From the NCBI RefSeq assembly GCF_900119075.1, contig NZ_FPIP01000001.1:1-64000 (forward strand): a DNA stretch of 64,000 nucleotides. Reading direction: 5' to 3'. Below the pieces are notes generated by a model. The model had not been told where the DNA came from. It ran no database searches and saw nothing but the letters and a program-made list of their open reading frames with translations. The position numbers and the translations under genes were made by a program. Positions 23,606 through 32,733 of the stretch are shown in pieces. How positions within the stretch are numbered: position 1 is the stretch's first letter; every line of letters begins with the position of its first letter. The DNA is from Ruminococcus flavefaciens. GTDB lineage: Bacteria > Bacillota > Clostridia > Oscillospirales > Ruminococcaceae.

Positions 23606-24397
23606 TTGAGAATGGTCGAAATAGGATACAATCACAGACACGGCAGGAGCTTCTGCATAGACCGTCCCGACGGCACAGACAACTGGCTCATGCTCATCGT
23701 AAAAACACCCGTACACTTCAGGATAGACGGCAGGGAGATACGTACGACCTCCCATTCGTTTATCATTTACCGTCCCAATACACCCCAGTATTACTATCCT
23801 GCCAGCAATGAATACTTCGATGACTGGATGCATTTTTACCCCGACGAGGACGAGCAGAGAATGATGAGTGAGCTGAATATCCCGCTGGACAGACCTGTGG
23901 AGATAGGCGATATTACCGAGATGTCGTCCATGATACGCAGTATGTGCTTCGAGCATTATTCGGGCAATCAGTACAGGACAAACAGCATAGACCTGTATTT
24001 CAGACTGCTTATGTTCAAGATCTCGGAAAAGCTGAGGAAAAAAGAGGCTTTCCCGAACAGGTCAGAGGGGATATACTCCGAAAAGCTCCTGTGGATACGC
24101 AAGTCTATCTATCGCTGGCCGAGCCGTGATTATTCCATTGACGATATGGCAAAGGAACTCTCGCTGAGCCGCTCACGTTTTCAGCATCTGTACACCGAGA
24201 CCTTCGGCGTCAGCGTAAACAGGGACGTCATCACAAGCCGACTGAACAAGGCGGCGGAGCTTCTCAAGACTACAGACCTGTCCGTAAAGGACGTGGGAAT
24301 TAACGTGGGCTACGGCAATACATCGTATTTTGTAAAGGCGTTCGGCAATTTCTACGGACTTACCCCATTGCAGTACAGACAGGCGGAAATGAAATAA
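23606..24397 (+). CDS. AraC family transcriptional regulator
   Basis: A 263-residue regulator. Residues 1-150 form a cupin-like ligand domain (DNWLMLIVKTPVHFRIDGRE, YRPNTPQYYYP); residues 160-262 hold the two helix-turn-helix units (SIDDMAKELSLSRSRFQHLY and SVKDVGINVGYGNTSYFVKAF). Such proteins often control sugar genes. The start is taken as TTG 23606, 9 bp after GGAG; ATG 23612 is an alternative two codons later. It stands alone behind a very structured upstream region, so regulation in its own leader is likely. Target genes unknown. Confidence 0.9.
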   Translation: MRMVEIGYNHRHGRSFCIDRPDGTDNWLMLIVKTPVHFRIDGREIRTTSHSFIIYRPNTPQYYYPASNEYFDDWMHFYPDEDEQRMMSELNIPLDRPVEIGDITEMSSMIRSMCFEHYSGNQYRTNSIDLYFRLLMFKISEKLRKKEAFPNRSEGIYSEKLLWIRKSIYRWPSRDYSIDDMAKELSLSRSRFQHLYTETFGVSVNRDVITSRLNKAAELLKTTDLSVKDVGINVGYGNTSYFVKAFGNFYGLTPLQYRQAEMK

Positions 24398-24404
24398 CAA
24401 AGAG

Positions 24405-24430
24405 GGAGTGATGATATCACTCCATTTTTA
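24405..24430 (+). terminator. Intrinsic terminator
   Basis: GGAGTGAT / ATCACTCC with GAT loop, then ATTTTTAT, after the AraC stop. Confidence 0.8.
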
Positions 24431-24440
24431 TAATAATTTG

Positions 24441-24801
24441 ATGTCCCTCTGAAGGGGATTCCAAAGGGACTGTGTTCCTTTGGCAGAGTGACTCCCCATA
24501 AGATGGGGAGATGTCCGAAGGACAGAGGGGACGTACCGGTAAGGTCAGAGGCGGCGCCTCTGGCAGGGTTCGGGGCAGAGCCCTGATATCGTTAGGTGCT
24601 CCTAACAGGAGCGAGTACCCTCTGTCAGCTACGCTGACATCTCCCTGTACTACAGGGAGTCACCGCAAGGGTGAATTAAAAAAAAACAGTCCGGCGGACT
24701 GTTTTTTTAAGAGGGTGACTCCCCACGGGGTGGGGAGATGTCGCAACGCGACAGAGGGGACGGACCCGATTAGGGGGCCCTGCAAGTGAGGGCGTCCCTT
24801 G
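24441..24801. repeat. Modular palindromic mosaic, copy 1 (compound)
   Basis: A 361-bp gene-free stretch built of palindromic modules: GGATTCCAAAGGGACTG, CTCCCCATAAGATGGGGAG, GTCCGAAGGAC, GGCGGCGCC, CAGTCCGGCGGACTG flanked by A and T runs, CTCCCCACGGGGTGGGGAG, GTCGCAACGCGAC, and a closing GGGGGCCCTGCAAGTGAGGG segment. Related mosaics lie at 31796, 35180 and 42266. No coding potential. Confidence 0.75.
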
Positions 24802-24808
24802 TTTGCAA

Positions 24809-26500
24809 TTATTTATTATAGATGAAACTGTCATTGATACGTGTCTCGAACTCCGCAACGGGCAAAGGTCTGTCAAAGTAGAAGCCCTGCGCCAGATTAC
24901 AGCCGTTGGAGCTAAGCAGATTTACCTGCTCGATAGTCTCAACGCCCTCGGATATGCATTCAAGACCTATTTCCTGCGTCATAGCGACAATATACTTGAA
25001 CATTATGGTCTTTTGCATATAATTCTCTGTCTTGTGGTCGGGGAGCAGGCTCTTGTCAAGCTTTACAACGTCCCACGGTATCTCTTTAAGGAGATTCAGC
25101 GAGGAATAACCAGTTCCGAAGTCGTCGACTGCTGTTGAGAGCCCAAGCTCCTGCAAGCCGCTGATTATGCGCTTTAAGTCCTTGAATTCCACATCGGTGG
25201 TGGTCTCGGTGAGCTCTATCTCGATATATTCGTGTGGAACACTATGCCTGTCGATTATTTCGGTTATATGCTGGAGCAGGTCCATATCCGAAAGATGACG
25301 GCGCGAGAGATTTACCGATACCCTGACAACGTTTTGTCCGCTGTCCAGCCACCTGCGTATATCACGGCACACCGAGTCGAGCATATAGAAATCCAGTTTG
25401 CAGATATCGCGTCCCTGTTCAAGAACGGGGATAAAGTCTATAGGCGGAACGAGCCTGCCGTTATGGAGCCAGCGGCACAGCGCCTCTGCGCCTACAACGC
25501 GGCGCTGGTCTATATCCACCTTGGGTTGGTAGTATACGAGGAACTCCCTGTCCTCAAGAGCCCTCGGGAAACAGGCTGTTATCTCGTTATTGCGCTTGGT
25601 ACGCGCAAGGAGAGCGTCATCGAAGTACACCACGTCCTGCTTTGACGAGCCCTTTGCAAGGTGAAAAGCCATGCTTACTCTGTCCATGATATCCGTGGGC
25701 AGGATAAAGCTGTCCATATCGGGGATAACGTAGACTCCGGCAGTGGCTGACAGCAGTATTCTTTCGCCCTTTGCCTCGTCATAGACTATGCCCGTGCCGT
25801 TGAGAAGCCGCAGTATAGTCGGGAGCTTTTCCTGTTTTATGAGGGTAATGAAGTTATCTCCGCCGATACGACAGACGTTTTCGTATTCGTCGTCGAGCTG
25901 GTCAGCTATAAGTGAGATGAACTTCTTCATTACCATAGTGCCCTTTTCTCTGCCTATCTGCTGATTGACGAGGGAAAAGCGCTTTAAATTGAAGTAAACG
26001 GCGGTATATTCGTCCACTCGTTCAGCTTTATAGAGTATTTTGATACACTTCATGAACTGGCGCAGATTGAACATATCCAGCTCTGTATCAAAGAAGGTCA
26101 GGTGATGAGCTATGCCGATAAGTCGGCTTTTGGCATGGCTGAAGGTGAGGATATCAAGCAGGACATCTATCCTGTGTTCCTCAGTTCTGTCCCATGAATA
26201 GTCGTCGGAAGACCATATCCTGTAGACAGCGATATTTTCGTCACCTGTAGTAAATCGTTTGTTTAAGCAGACATCGTTCTCGTGCACCTTATGCCTTCTG
26301 CCGTAAAAGCAGAAATACTTGTAGATATTCAGGTGCTCGGCAGCCTCGTTATCGTAGGCGTACATCTCTATCTTGATTATATTCAGGACAGAGCAGATGC
26401 CCTCCAGAGCGGGGGTGATGTCGGAGTTGAGTGTGTCGGGATATTTTTGCAGATCTGATATGAAGTTTTCCAGTGCGGTCAGATAATCAAGTTTTTTCAT
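24809..26500 (-). CDS. GGDEF/EAL protein, probable c-di-GMP phosphodiesterase
   Basis: A 563-residue cytoplasmic protein with no membrane helices. Residues 1-150 are an unrecognised sensor region; about 160-310 a degenerate GGDEF domain whose active site reads RIGGDNF; about 320-555 an EAL domain with GAEALCRW, VSVNLSRRHL, IEIELTETTTD, DDFGTGYSSL, KLDKSLL and SEGVETIEQ, all residues expected for an active phosphodiesterase. It should hydrolyse c-di-GMP to pGpG; the GGDEF half may bind GTP only. GGAGGGG precedes the ATG. Single gene. A partner synthase may be the LacI-GGDEF protein at 40129. Confidence 0.92.
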   Translation of the reverse strand: MKKLDYLTALENFISDLQKYPDTLNSDITPALEGICSVLNIIKIEMYAYDNEAAEHLNIYKYFCFYGRRHKVHENDVCLNKRFTTGDENIAVYRIWSSDDYSWDRTEEHRIDVLLDILTFSHAKSRLIGIAHHLTFFDTELDMFNLRQFMKCIKILYKAERVDEYTAVYFNLKRFSLVNQQIGREKGTMVMKKFISLIADQLDDEYENVCRIGGDNFITLIKQEKLPTILRLLNGTGIVYDEAKGERILLSATAGVYVIPDMDSFILPTDIMDRVSMAFHLAKGSSKQDVVYFDDALLARTKRNNEITACFPRALEDREFLVYYQPKVDIDQRRVVGAEALCRWLHNGRLVPPIDFIPVLEQGRDICKLDFYMLDSVCRDIRRWLDSGQNVVRVSVNLSRRHLSDMDLLQHITEIIDRHSVPHEYIEIELTETTTDVEFKDLKRIISGLQELGLSTAVDDFGTGYSSLNLLKEIPWDVVKLDKSLLPDHKTENYMQKTIMFKYIVAMTQEIGLECISEGVETIEQVNLLSSNGCNLAQGFYFDRPLPVAEFETRINDSFIYNK

Positions 26501-26747
26501 ACATATCCCCTCCGATCAGATAAAACATCTGTCAGATTTATATAAATTTACACCAACATTATATCACAGCGGCAGCTTTCAGTGATTGACATTCTGTGAA
26601 CTCATTGTTAAATTTGCGGCGAACACCTAAATTTCATGAATAAATTTAGCATTAATGCACAATAAACACTCAGAATCGTCTGCTGGGAGCCGTTAATAAG
26701 GTGACATATTAAATTTCATCGGGTAAAATCTTTAAAGCAGAAAAGTG

Positions 26748-26776
26748 TTGACAGTTATAATAGTATATGGTATAAT
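26748..26776 (+). promoter_or_regulatory. Sigma-A promoter of aro operon
   Basis: TTGACA (26748-26753), 17 bp, TGG-TATAAT (26771-26776), followed in the leader by a CGCCGC / GCGGCG hairpin (26793-26810). The remainder of 26501-26836 shows only AT-rich sequence. Confidence 0.88.
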
Positions 26777-26836
26777 TTTTTCTGAAGTATAACGCCGCGT
26801 AAATGCGGCGCTGCATAATCTAACGGAGGCGTTGAT

Positions 26837-27877
26837 ATGAAGAAAATAAGCGTAAAAACCAGCCGCCCTTATGAGGTACTCATCGAGCGCGGCGCTCTTG
26901 CAAAGAGCGGAGAATACATCGCGCAGGTGACAGGCTCAAGAAAGGCTGCTATAATAACTGATGACAATGTGGAGAAGTATCATCTCCCCACAGTTCTGGA
27001 TTCTATGAAAAAGGCAGGCTTTGAGTGCTCGGTTTACGCTTTTCCTCACGGCGAGCAGTCAAAATGCCTCGAAAATTTAGGCAATATCTTCGATTTTCTC
27101 TGCGACAGCGGCATAACAAGAAGCGACATCGTTGTTGCTCTCGGCGGCGGAGTTGTAGGCGATATCACAGGCTTTGCGGCTGCTTCATATCTCCGCGGAG
27201 TCGATTTCGTACAGATACCCACTACTCTCCTTGCACAGGTGGATTCATCTGTTGGCGGCAAGACTGCCATTGATATAAAGGGCGGCAAGAATCTGGTAGG
27301 CGCTTTCAAGCAGCCTGCTCTGGTCATCTGCGACAGCGACACCCTGAAAACTCTCCCCGAGGAGGTTCTTTCCGAGGGCATGGGCGAGTGCATAAAGTAC
27401 GGCATGATTCGTGACGGTAAGCTTTTTGAGCTCATGGAGTCCCACGACCTTGACACAGTTGACGATATAATGGACGAAATGGTATACAAGTGTGTGGATA
27501 TCAAGCGTCAGGTAGTTGAAAACGACGAGTTCGACAGGGGAGAGCGCATGATCCTCAACTTCGGTCATACTCTCGGTCACGCCTTGGAGGGCTGGCATAA
27601 ATATACTGGAATATCTCACGGCGCAGGAGTTGCCGCAGGTATGTGCATGATAACCGATAAGCTTGCACCTCAGCTTTCTGACAGGCTCAAAAAGTGCTGT
27701 GCGGCATATAAGCTCCCCACAGGCAGCGATATCCCTATGAGCGAGCTTCTGCCATTCTGCTCAAAGGACAAGAAAAACGAGAAGAAGGACATAAATTACA
27801 TAATCTGCAAGGAGATCGGCAAGTGCGAGATAGTTAAGGTGCCTTTCACCGAATTCTGCCGACTTATGGAGGGCTGA
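26837..27877 (+). CDS. aroB: 3-dehydroquinate synthase
   Basis: A 346-residue NAD- and metal-dependent enzyme making 3-dehydroquinate from DAHP, step two of the shikimate pathway. ALGGGVVGDITGFAAA, QIPTTLLAQVDSSVGGKTA and NFGHTLGHALE carry NAD- and metal-binding residues; EGMGECIKYG is also conserved. GGAGG precedes the ATG. It is the first gene of aroB-aroA-aroC, with aroA starting 2 bp after its stop. Confidence 0.97.
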   Translation: MKKISVKTSRPYEVLIERGALAKSGEYIAQVTGSRKAAIITDDNVEKYHLPTVLDSMKKAGFECSVYAFPHGEQSKCLENLGNIFDFLCDSGITRSDIVVALGGGVVGDITGFAAASYLRGVDFVQIPTTLLAQVDSSVGGKTAIDIKGGKNLVGAFKQPALVICDSDTLKTLPEEVLSEGMGECIKYGMIRDGKLFELMESHDLDTVDDIMDEMVYKCVDIKRQVVENDEFDRGERMILNFGHTLGHALEGWHKYTGISHGAGVAAGMCMITDKLAPQLSDRLKKCCAAYKLPTGSDIPMSELLPFCSKDKKNEKKDINYIICKEIGKCEIVKVPFTEFCRLMEG

Positions 27878-27879
27878 GC

Positions 27880-29112
27880 ATGGATATAAGGATAAGCCCG
27901 TCAAAGCTTCGCGGCGACCTCAGCGTGCCTGCCTCAAAAAGCTGCGCTCACCGCTCCATTATCTGCGCCGCTTTAGCTGAGGGAGTTTCACACCTCAGCG
28001 GCGTTACAATGTCAAAGGACATCGAGGCTACAATAGGCGCAATGACAGCTCTCGGAGCTGAATTTACCGTGAACGGCGGCGATATCACCGTAAAGGGAGC
28101 AGGAGGCAGAAAAGCTCAGGACTGCGTTATCGACTGCAACGAGAGCGGTTCTACGCTGCGCTTCATAATCCCAATAGCAGCGGCTCTTGGCACCAATACG
28201 GAGTTCCGCGGCAGAGGAAGACTGCCCCAGCGACCTATCGACATATTTATCCGTGAGCTGGGCAAAAATGGTGTTAGCTTCGGTTATCAGAATACTATGC
28301 CATTTACTGTATCAGGCGGTCTTAAAAGCGGCAGATTCGAGATAGAGGGCGACGTGTCCTCGCAGTTCATCACGGGACTTCTCTTTGCACTTCCGCTTCT
28401 TGACGGAGATTCGGACATAGTGCTCACATCTCACCTCGAATCCCGTCCATATGTTGATATTACCATTGATACTCTGCGAAGATTCGGCGTTTCCGTTACC
28501 GAGACAGAGGAGGGCTTCCGCGTAAAGGGCGGTCAGAGATACATCGCAAGAGACGAGCATATCGAGGGCGATTATTCTCAGGCGGCGTTCTTCTGTGTGG
28601 CAAACGCTCTCGGCTCTGAGGTAAAGCTCCATAATCTTGTGGAAAACAGCGTTCAGGGCGACAAGAAAATCCTTGAAATTATCAGCGATATGTGTTATAA
28701 TGGCAATATCGGACACTACAGAGCCGACTGCTCGGATATCCCCGACCTTGTACCAATTCTGGCTGTTCTGGGAGCCTTCGGCAGCGGCGATTCGGTAATA
28801 TATAATGCAAAACGACTTAAAATAAAGGAAAGTGACCGTCTGCAAACAACAGCTGCTCTGCTGAATAATCTCGGCGGCAGTGTTGATATAACAGACGACG
28901 GACTTATTATCCACCCCACAGGAGCTATGCACGGCGGTACTGTTGACAGCTTCGGCGACCACAGGATAGTCATGGCAGCTGCCATCGCGGCTACCGCTAT
29001 CGACGGCGAGGTCATTATCAAGGGCGCTGAGGCGGCGGAAAAGTCCTATCCTGCTTTCTTTGACGACTACAGAAAACTCGGAGGTAAGGCAAATGTCATC
29101 ATTCTGGAATAA
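27880..29112 (+). CDS. aroA: 3-phosphoshikimate 1-carboxyvinyltransferase (EPSP synthase)
   Basis: A 410-residue enzyme joining shikimate-3-phosphate and PEP. PASKSCAHRSIICAALAEG, CNESGSTLRFI and GRGRLPQRPID are substrate-binding motifs, and KESDRLQTTA and DHRIVMAAAIAA lie near the C terminus. Its last 20 bp overlap the start of aroC, indicating translational coupling. Confidence 0.97.
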   Translation: MDIRISPSKLRGDLSVPASKSCAHRSIICAALAEGVSHLSGVTMSKDIEATIGAMTALGAEFTVNGGDITVKGAGGRKAQDCVIDCNESGSTLRFIIPIAAALGTNTEFRGRGRLPQRPIDIFIRELGKNGVSFGYQNTMPFTVSGGLKSGRFEIEGDVSSQFITGLLFALPLLDGDSDIVLTSHLESRPYVDITIDTLRRFGVSVTETEEGFRVKGGQRYIARDEHIEGDYSQAAFFCVANALGSEVKLHNLVENSVQGDKKILEIISDMCYNGNIGHYRADCSDIPDLVPILAVLGAFGSGDSVIYNAKRLKIKESDRLQTTAALLNNLGGSVDITDDGLIIHPTGAMHGGTVDSFGDHRIVMAAAIAATAIDGEVIIKGAEAAEKSYPAFFDDYRKLGGKANVIILE

Positions 29113-30172
29113 TAGGATATCTGTGTCCATGTTCGGCGAAGCTCACGGACCTGCTATAGGCGTTACAGTGGATAATCTCCCCTCTGGAGAGTATATCGAC
29201 GCCGAGGAGCTCGCTCGTTTCATGGCAAGAAGATATCTTGGCGGCAGCGCACCTGCTGTGAATTCCATGCCCCACATCATGTCGGGCATATTCAAGGACC
29301 GTACTACAGGTACTCCGCTGTGCGCTTTTCTCCAGAATCCCGATACATCTGCTCCTCAGCACGATAACCTCGACAGCCTTGCCCGTCCGGGACACGCCGA
29401 CTATACGGGCACTATGCGCTACAGAGGCTTCAACGACGTCCGTGACGGCGGACATTTTTCCGACAGACTTACAGCTCCGCTTTGCTTTGCAGGAGCTGTC
29501 TGCGCCCAGATACTTGAAAGGCGCGGAATATACACAGGAGCTCATATACTCCAGATACACAATATCAAGGACAACCCCTTTGACCCCGTGAATATCACCC
29601 GTGACGGCATTCTCAGCGTCAGGGAAAAGGATTTCCCCGTTATCAACGACCGCAAGGGCTGGGCTATGATAGAGGATATCAACAAGGCTCACGAGGGCGG
29701 CGAGTCCCTCGGCGGCGTCATCGAGTGCGCGGCTGTCAATGTTCCTGCCGGTATAGGTTCGCCTATATTCGACGGACTTGAAAACAATATCGCTCAGCTG
29801 GTATTCGGTATCCCAAACGTCCGCGGACTTGAGTTCGGAGCAGGCTTCCTTTCCGCAAAAATGGTGGGCAGCCAGAACAACGACGAATTCTACGTAAACG
29901 ACCACGGTCACGTTCTCACAAAGACCAACAACCACGGCGGCATACTTGGCGGTATATCTTCGGGAATGCCTATAACTCTCAGAGTTGCTTTCAAGCCCTC
30001 TGAGTACGTTGCAGGTCAGCAGGAGGCTGTGAATTACCGCGATATGACCAGCGAGACCGTTGAGAGCGTAAAGCATATCCCTTGCAATGTGCCCTCGGCA
30101 GTACCGTGTGTAGAGGCTGCGGTGAATATCGCCCTTCTCTCGCATATGCTGGATTATCCTAATTTTTGTTAA
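29093..30172 (+). CDS. aroC: Chorismate synthase
   Basis: A 359-residue FMN-dependent enzyme forming chorismate from EPSP. SMFGEAHGPAIGVTVD, RPGHADYTG and RDGGHFSDRLTA are family signatures, with GGILGGISSGMPI near the end. The start is ATG 29093 behind GGAGG inside the aroA reading frame; a longer reading lacks a ribosome site. The shikimate steps before and after (aroD/E/K) are not in this window. Confidence 0.97.
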   Translation: MSSFWNNRISVSMFGEAHGPAIGVTVDNLPSGEYIDAEELARFMARRYLGGSAPAVNSMPHIMSGIFKDRTTGTPLCAFLQNPDTSAPQHDNLDSLARPGHADYTGTMRYRGFNDVRDGGHFSDRLTAPLCFAGAVCAQILERRGIYTGAHILQIHNIKDNPFDPVNITRDGILSVREKDFPVINDRKGWAMIEDINKAHEGGESLGGVIECAAVNVPAGIGSPIFDGLENNIAQLVFGIPNVRGLEFGAGFLSAKMVGSQNNDEFYVNDHGHVLTKTNNHGGILGGISSGMPITLRVAFKPSEYVAGQQEAVNYRDMTSETVESVKHIPCNVPSAVPCVEAAVNIALLSHMLDYPNFC

Positions 30173-30183
30173 GGTGACATATC

Positions 30184-30777
30184 ATGCAGGACGAAAATAT
30201 CATGAAAATGGCAGAGCGTGCCGATACCGAGATAAAGGATATCCCCACGCTGAATATACTGCTGTGCTATCTGCTCTATAAAATAGACCGTCCCGTCAGT
30301 CCCGACCAGCTCTATGACATAGCTATCGGAACGGGGATAATCAATTATTTCTACTATCAGGACTCTATCGGATATCTGCTGAAAAACGGGCTCATAGTTC
30401 TTGAAAAGGACGAAAATGATACCGAGAAGTACGTTCTCCAGCCCAAGGGCAGGGAGTGCGCAAAGCAGCTGAAAAACTACGCTCCCAAGTCCTACAGGGA
30501 CAAGCTGGTGCTGGCGGCGCTTCGCTATTTTGCCCGTATCAAGTACGAAAAAGAGCTGAAGATAGAGTACGAGCCTGTAGGCAACGGCTACTATGTTCGT
30601 GTAAGGTGTATCGACAATACCTTTGACCTTATGGACCTGAGACTGTATGCTCCCGATATGACGCAGGCGAAGCTCATAGGCGAGAAGATACTTCTCAATC
30701 CTGCGGGCTTTTACGGAAAGGTCATCGAGGTGGCTCTTTCAAATGAGGAGCAGCCCTACGACCTCAGCGACAATTGA
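30184..30777 (+). CDS. DUF4364 family winged-helix protein
   Basis: A 197-residue cytoplasmic protein. TLNILLCYLLYKIDRPVSPDQLYDIAIGTGIINYFYYQDSIGYLLKNGLI resembles the DUF4364 winged-helix fold, and the C-terminal half is a mixed alpha/beta region. It starts 11 bp after aroC (AAGGTGA ribosome site overlapping the aroC stop) and ends in a terminator, so it is the last gene of the aro operon. A regulatory or DNA-binding role is inferred from the fold only. Confidence 0.8.
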   Translation: MQDENIMKMAERADTEIKDIPTLNILLCYLLYKIDRPVSPDQLYDIAIGTGIINYFYYQDSIGYLLKNGLIVLEKDENDTEKYVLQPKGRECAKQLKNYAPKSYRDKLVLAALRYFARIKYEKELKIEYEPVGNGYYVRVRCIDNTFDLMDLRLYAPDMTQAKLIGEKILLNPAGFYGKVIEVALSNEEQPYDLSDN

Positions 30778-30783
30778 CAACAT

Positions 30784-30812
30784 AAGGAGCTGTTTTCCGC
30801 AGCTCCTTTCTA
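30784..30812 (+). terminator. Intrinsic terminator of aro operon
   Basis: GGAGCTG / CAGCTCC stem then TTTCT. Followed by an inverted pair of TTAGTGATTAG-type low-complexity runs (30815-30893). Confidence 0.8.
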
Positions 30813-30911
30813 ATTAGTTTTTAGTGATTAGTTATTAGTGCATAGTTTGGCTGCTTTTTTTCTAATCACTAAGCACTGATCACTAATAACTTGTAAAAAA
30901 GGGAGAAAGAG

Positions 30912-31766
30912 ATGAAATACGGACTTGTACTTGAGGGCGGCGCTATGCGCGGACTTTTTACCGCAGGCGTTATTGACGTCTTCATGGAAAACGGGATAAC
31001 ATTTGACGCGGCTGTGGGAGTCTCCGCAGGAGCGGCTTTCGGCTGCAACTACAAATCGGGACAGATACGACGCGCTATCCGCTATAATACGCGATTCTGC
31101 AAGGATAAACGCTATTGCAGCGTGAACTCCCTCATAAAGACGGGAGATATGTTCGGCGGCGAGTTCTGCTACCACACTGTTCCCGACAAGCTTGATTTAG
31201 TGGACGTTGAGACATTCAACAACTCGCCTATGGACTTCTGGGTTGTATGCACCGATATCACCACAGGCAAGGCGATATATCACAAGTGCGGACATATCTG
31301 TTATGACGAGATGGAATGGTTCCGCGCCTCAGCTTCAATGCCTCTTGCAGCCCGTATCGTTGAGGTGGGCGGATACAGAATGCTTGACGGCGGTATTGCC
31401 GACTCTATACCACTGAAATTTATGGAGAGCCGCGGCTGTGAAAAAAATGTAGTCATCGTAACTCAGCCCCGTGACTATGTCAAGAAGCCGGCAGGCGCTC
31501 AGAAGCTCATAAAGCTGAAATATCATAAGTATCCCGAGCTTAGGAAGGCTATAGCCAACCGCCACAAGATGTACAACGGTGAGCTGAAGTATATCCGTTC
31601 AGCTGAGGAAGCAGGCAGGGCATTTGTTATAGCTCCGCCCGAGGCGCTGCCTATAGGGCATATCGAGCACGATCCCGAGGTAATGCTGGAGGTCTACCGC
31701 ATAGGCAGGCGTATCGCCAACGAAAATCTTGAAGCGGTGAAAGAATTTCTTGAATTAAATTCGTAA
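30912..31766 (+). CDS. Patatin-like phospholipase
   Basis: A 284-residue cytoplasmic patatin-fold lipid hydrolase. LVLEGGAMRGLFTAGV is the oxyanion loop, GVSAGA the GxSxG nucleophile elbow and MLDGGIADSIP the Asp-Gly-Gly of the Ser-Asp dyad. The C-terminal part (KYHKYPELRKAIANRHKMYN) is typical of the RssA/YjjU-like bacterial group. GGGAGAAAG precedes the ATG. Single gene. Substrate is likely a membrane phospholipid. Confidence 0.92.
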   Translation: MKYGLVLEGGAMRGLFTAGVIDVFMENGITFDAAVGVSAGAAFGCNYKSGQIRRAIRYNTRFCKDKRYCSVNSLIKTGDMFGGEFCYHTVPDKLDLVDVETFNNSPMDFWVVCTDITTGKAIYHKCGHICYDEMEWFRASASMPLAARIVEVGGYRMLDGGIADSIPLKFMESRGCEKNVVIVTQPRDYVKKPAGAQKLIKLKYHKYPELRKAIANRHKMYNGELKYIRSAEEAGRAFVIAPPEALPIGHIEHDPEVMLEVYRIGRRIANENLEAVKEFLELNS

Positions 31767-31795
31767 TAAGTAATTATTTGCCGAGCCCATGAATT

Positions 31796-31944
31796 GGATT
31801 CCAAAGGGACTGTGTTCCTTTGGCGGAGTGACTCCCCATAAGATGGGGAGATGTCCGAAGGACAGAGGGTGCCGGACACGATTAGTGTCGCCCTGCAAGA
31901 GAGGGCGTTCCCTAAACGGGACGTCGAGGACGCCGTCCCCTACA
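31796..31944. repeat. Modular palindromic mosaic, copy 2
   Basis: GGATTCCAAAGGGACTG, CTCCCCATAAGATGGGGAG, GTCCGAAGGAC, CGGACACGATTAGTGTCG, CCCTGCAAGAGAGGGCG, and a closing GACGTCGAGGACGCCGTCC unit ending in CCCCTACA. Same order as copy 4 read in reverse. Confidence 0.75.
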
Positions 31945-31949
31945 CAGAT

Positions 31950-31988
31950 AAAAAGCCATAAGAAGCATTGCTTCTTATGGCTTTTTTT
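31950..31988. terminator. Bidirectional terminator
   Basis: AAAAAGCCATAAGAAG / CTTCTTATGGCTTTTTTT between convergent genes; overlaps the bioY stop. Confidence 0.88.
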
Positions 31989-32559
31989 ACAGATTCAGCT
32001 GTTTTTTCACGCGGCTTGATATCACCGCTGCAAGCACAAGCTTGATAATATCGAATGGCACGAAAGGTATTACGCAGAGCTTCAGCGCCTTGTAGAAGCT
32101 CATGGTGTTTTCGCCCTTTGAATAGCCGAAAACGAACCATATCGTTCCGAAAAGATAACATACAGCGAGTCCTGCTGTAAGAAGTCCGATGCTTACGGGG
32201 AGCTTGTCTCCGAAAAGCTTAGTGCCTGCCCAGTACAGCAGAGCCATGAGGATAAATCCCAGTATATAGCCGCCTGTTGGTCCCGTAAGAGCTGCGAGAC
32301 CGCCTTTGAAGCCTGTAAATACGGGAAGTCCGATAGCTCCGAGGAGGATATATACCGCAATAGAGAATGAACCGTTTCGTCCGCCCAGCAGGCTCAGTGC
32401 GCAGAAAATGCCGAAGGTCTGCAAGGTAACGGGGATAGCACCTATTGGTATGGATATCCACGAGCAGACCGCCATAACAGCGGCAAACATTGCGATGAGC
32501 ACAAGCTCCTTAGTGGTGAATTTGTTTGTGTTTTTCTTTAAAATTGCCTGATCTTCCAT
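31987..32559 (-). CDS. bioY: Biotin transporter BioY
   Basis: A 190-residue membrane protein with about six helices, the substrate-binding S component of ECF-type biotin uptake. The GAIPVTLQTFGIFCALSLLGG segment and LTGPTGGYILGF are BioY signatures. AAAGGAG precedes ATG 32559. The promoter carries a BirA box, so expression should fall when biotin is plentiful. No ECF ATPase or EcfT gene is adjacent; it would share a general module encoded elsewhere. Confidence 0.95.
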   Translation of the reverse strand: MEDQAILKKNTNKFTTKELVLIAMFAAVMAVCSWISIPIGAIPVTLQTFGIFCALSLLGGRNGSFSIAVYILLGAIGLPVFTGFKGGLAALTGPTGGYILGFILMALLYWAGTKLFGDKLPVSIGLLTAGLAVCYLFGTIWFVFGYSKGENTMSFYKALKLCVIPFVPFDIIKLVLAAVISSRVKKQLNL

Positions 32560-32591
32560 GATGAAAAACTCCTTTTGTCTGATATGAGTAC

Positions 32592-32620
32592 ATTATAGCA
32601 CAGTTTATTTCGATTGTCAA
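32592..32620 (-). promoter_or_regulatory. bioY promoter
   Basis: Minus strand TTGACA (32620-32615), 17 bp, TATAAT (32597-32592). The -35 lies inside one arm of the BirA box. Confidence 0.88.
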
Positions 32621-32646
32621 CCCTCTTAGCTTAATTTGGTTGACAT
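32614..32646. promoter_or_regulatory. BirA operator of bioY
   Basis: TTGTCAACC (32614-32622), 15-bp spacer, GGTTGACAT (32638-32646), matching the TTGTTAACC-N14-16-GGTTAACAA form of Gram-positive BirA sites. Confidence 0.88.
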
Positions 32647-32665
32647 TTATTTTTCTTCTAAGCCA

Positions 32666-32694
32666 TTGAAATTATTATGGAAGTGTGATATACT
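32666..32694 (+). promoter_or_regulatory. Promoter of P-type ATPase gene
   Basis: TTGAAA (32666-32671), 17 bp, TATACT (32689-32694). Confidence 0.65.
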
Positions 32695-32733
32695 TAATAT
32701 AATAGTATTTTGACGAGGAGTTAAAAGGACGTA

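Noticed and set aside
29099..30145. Long (348-codon) minus-strand frame opposite aroC
   Set aside because: aroC is unambiguous on the plus strand; the opposite frame shows no family motif or ribosome site and arises from codon bias. The same holds for frames opposite gltX (5538-6362), GH25 (22352-23173), aroA (28312-29130) and cls (38456-39466).
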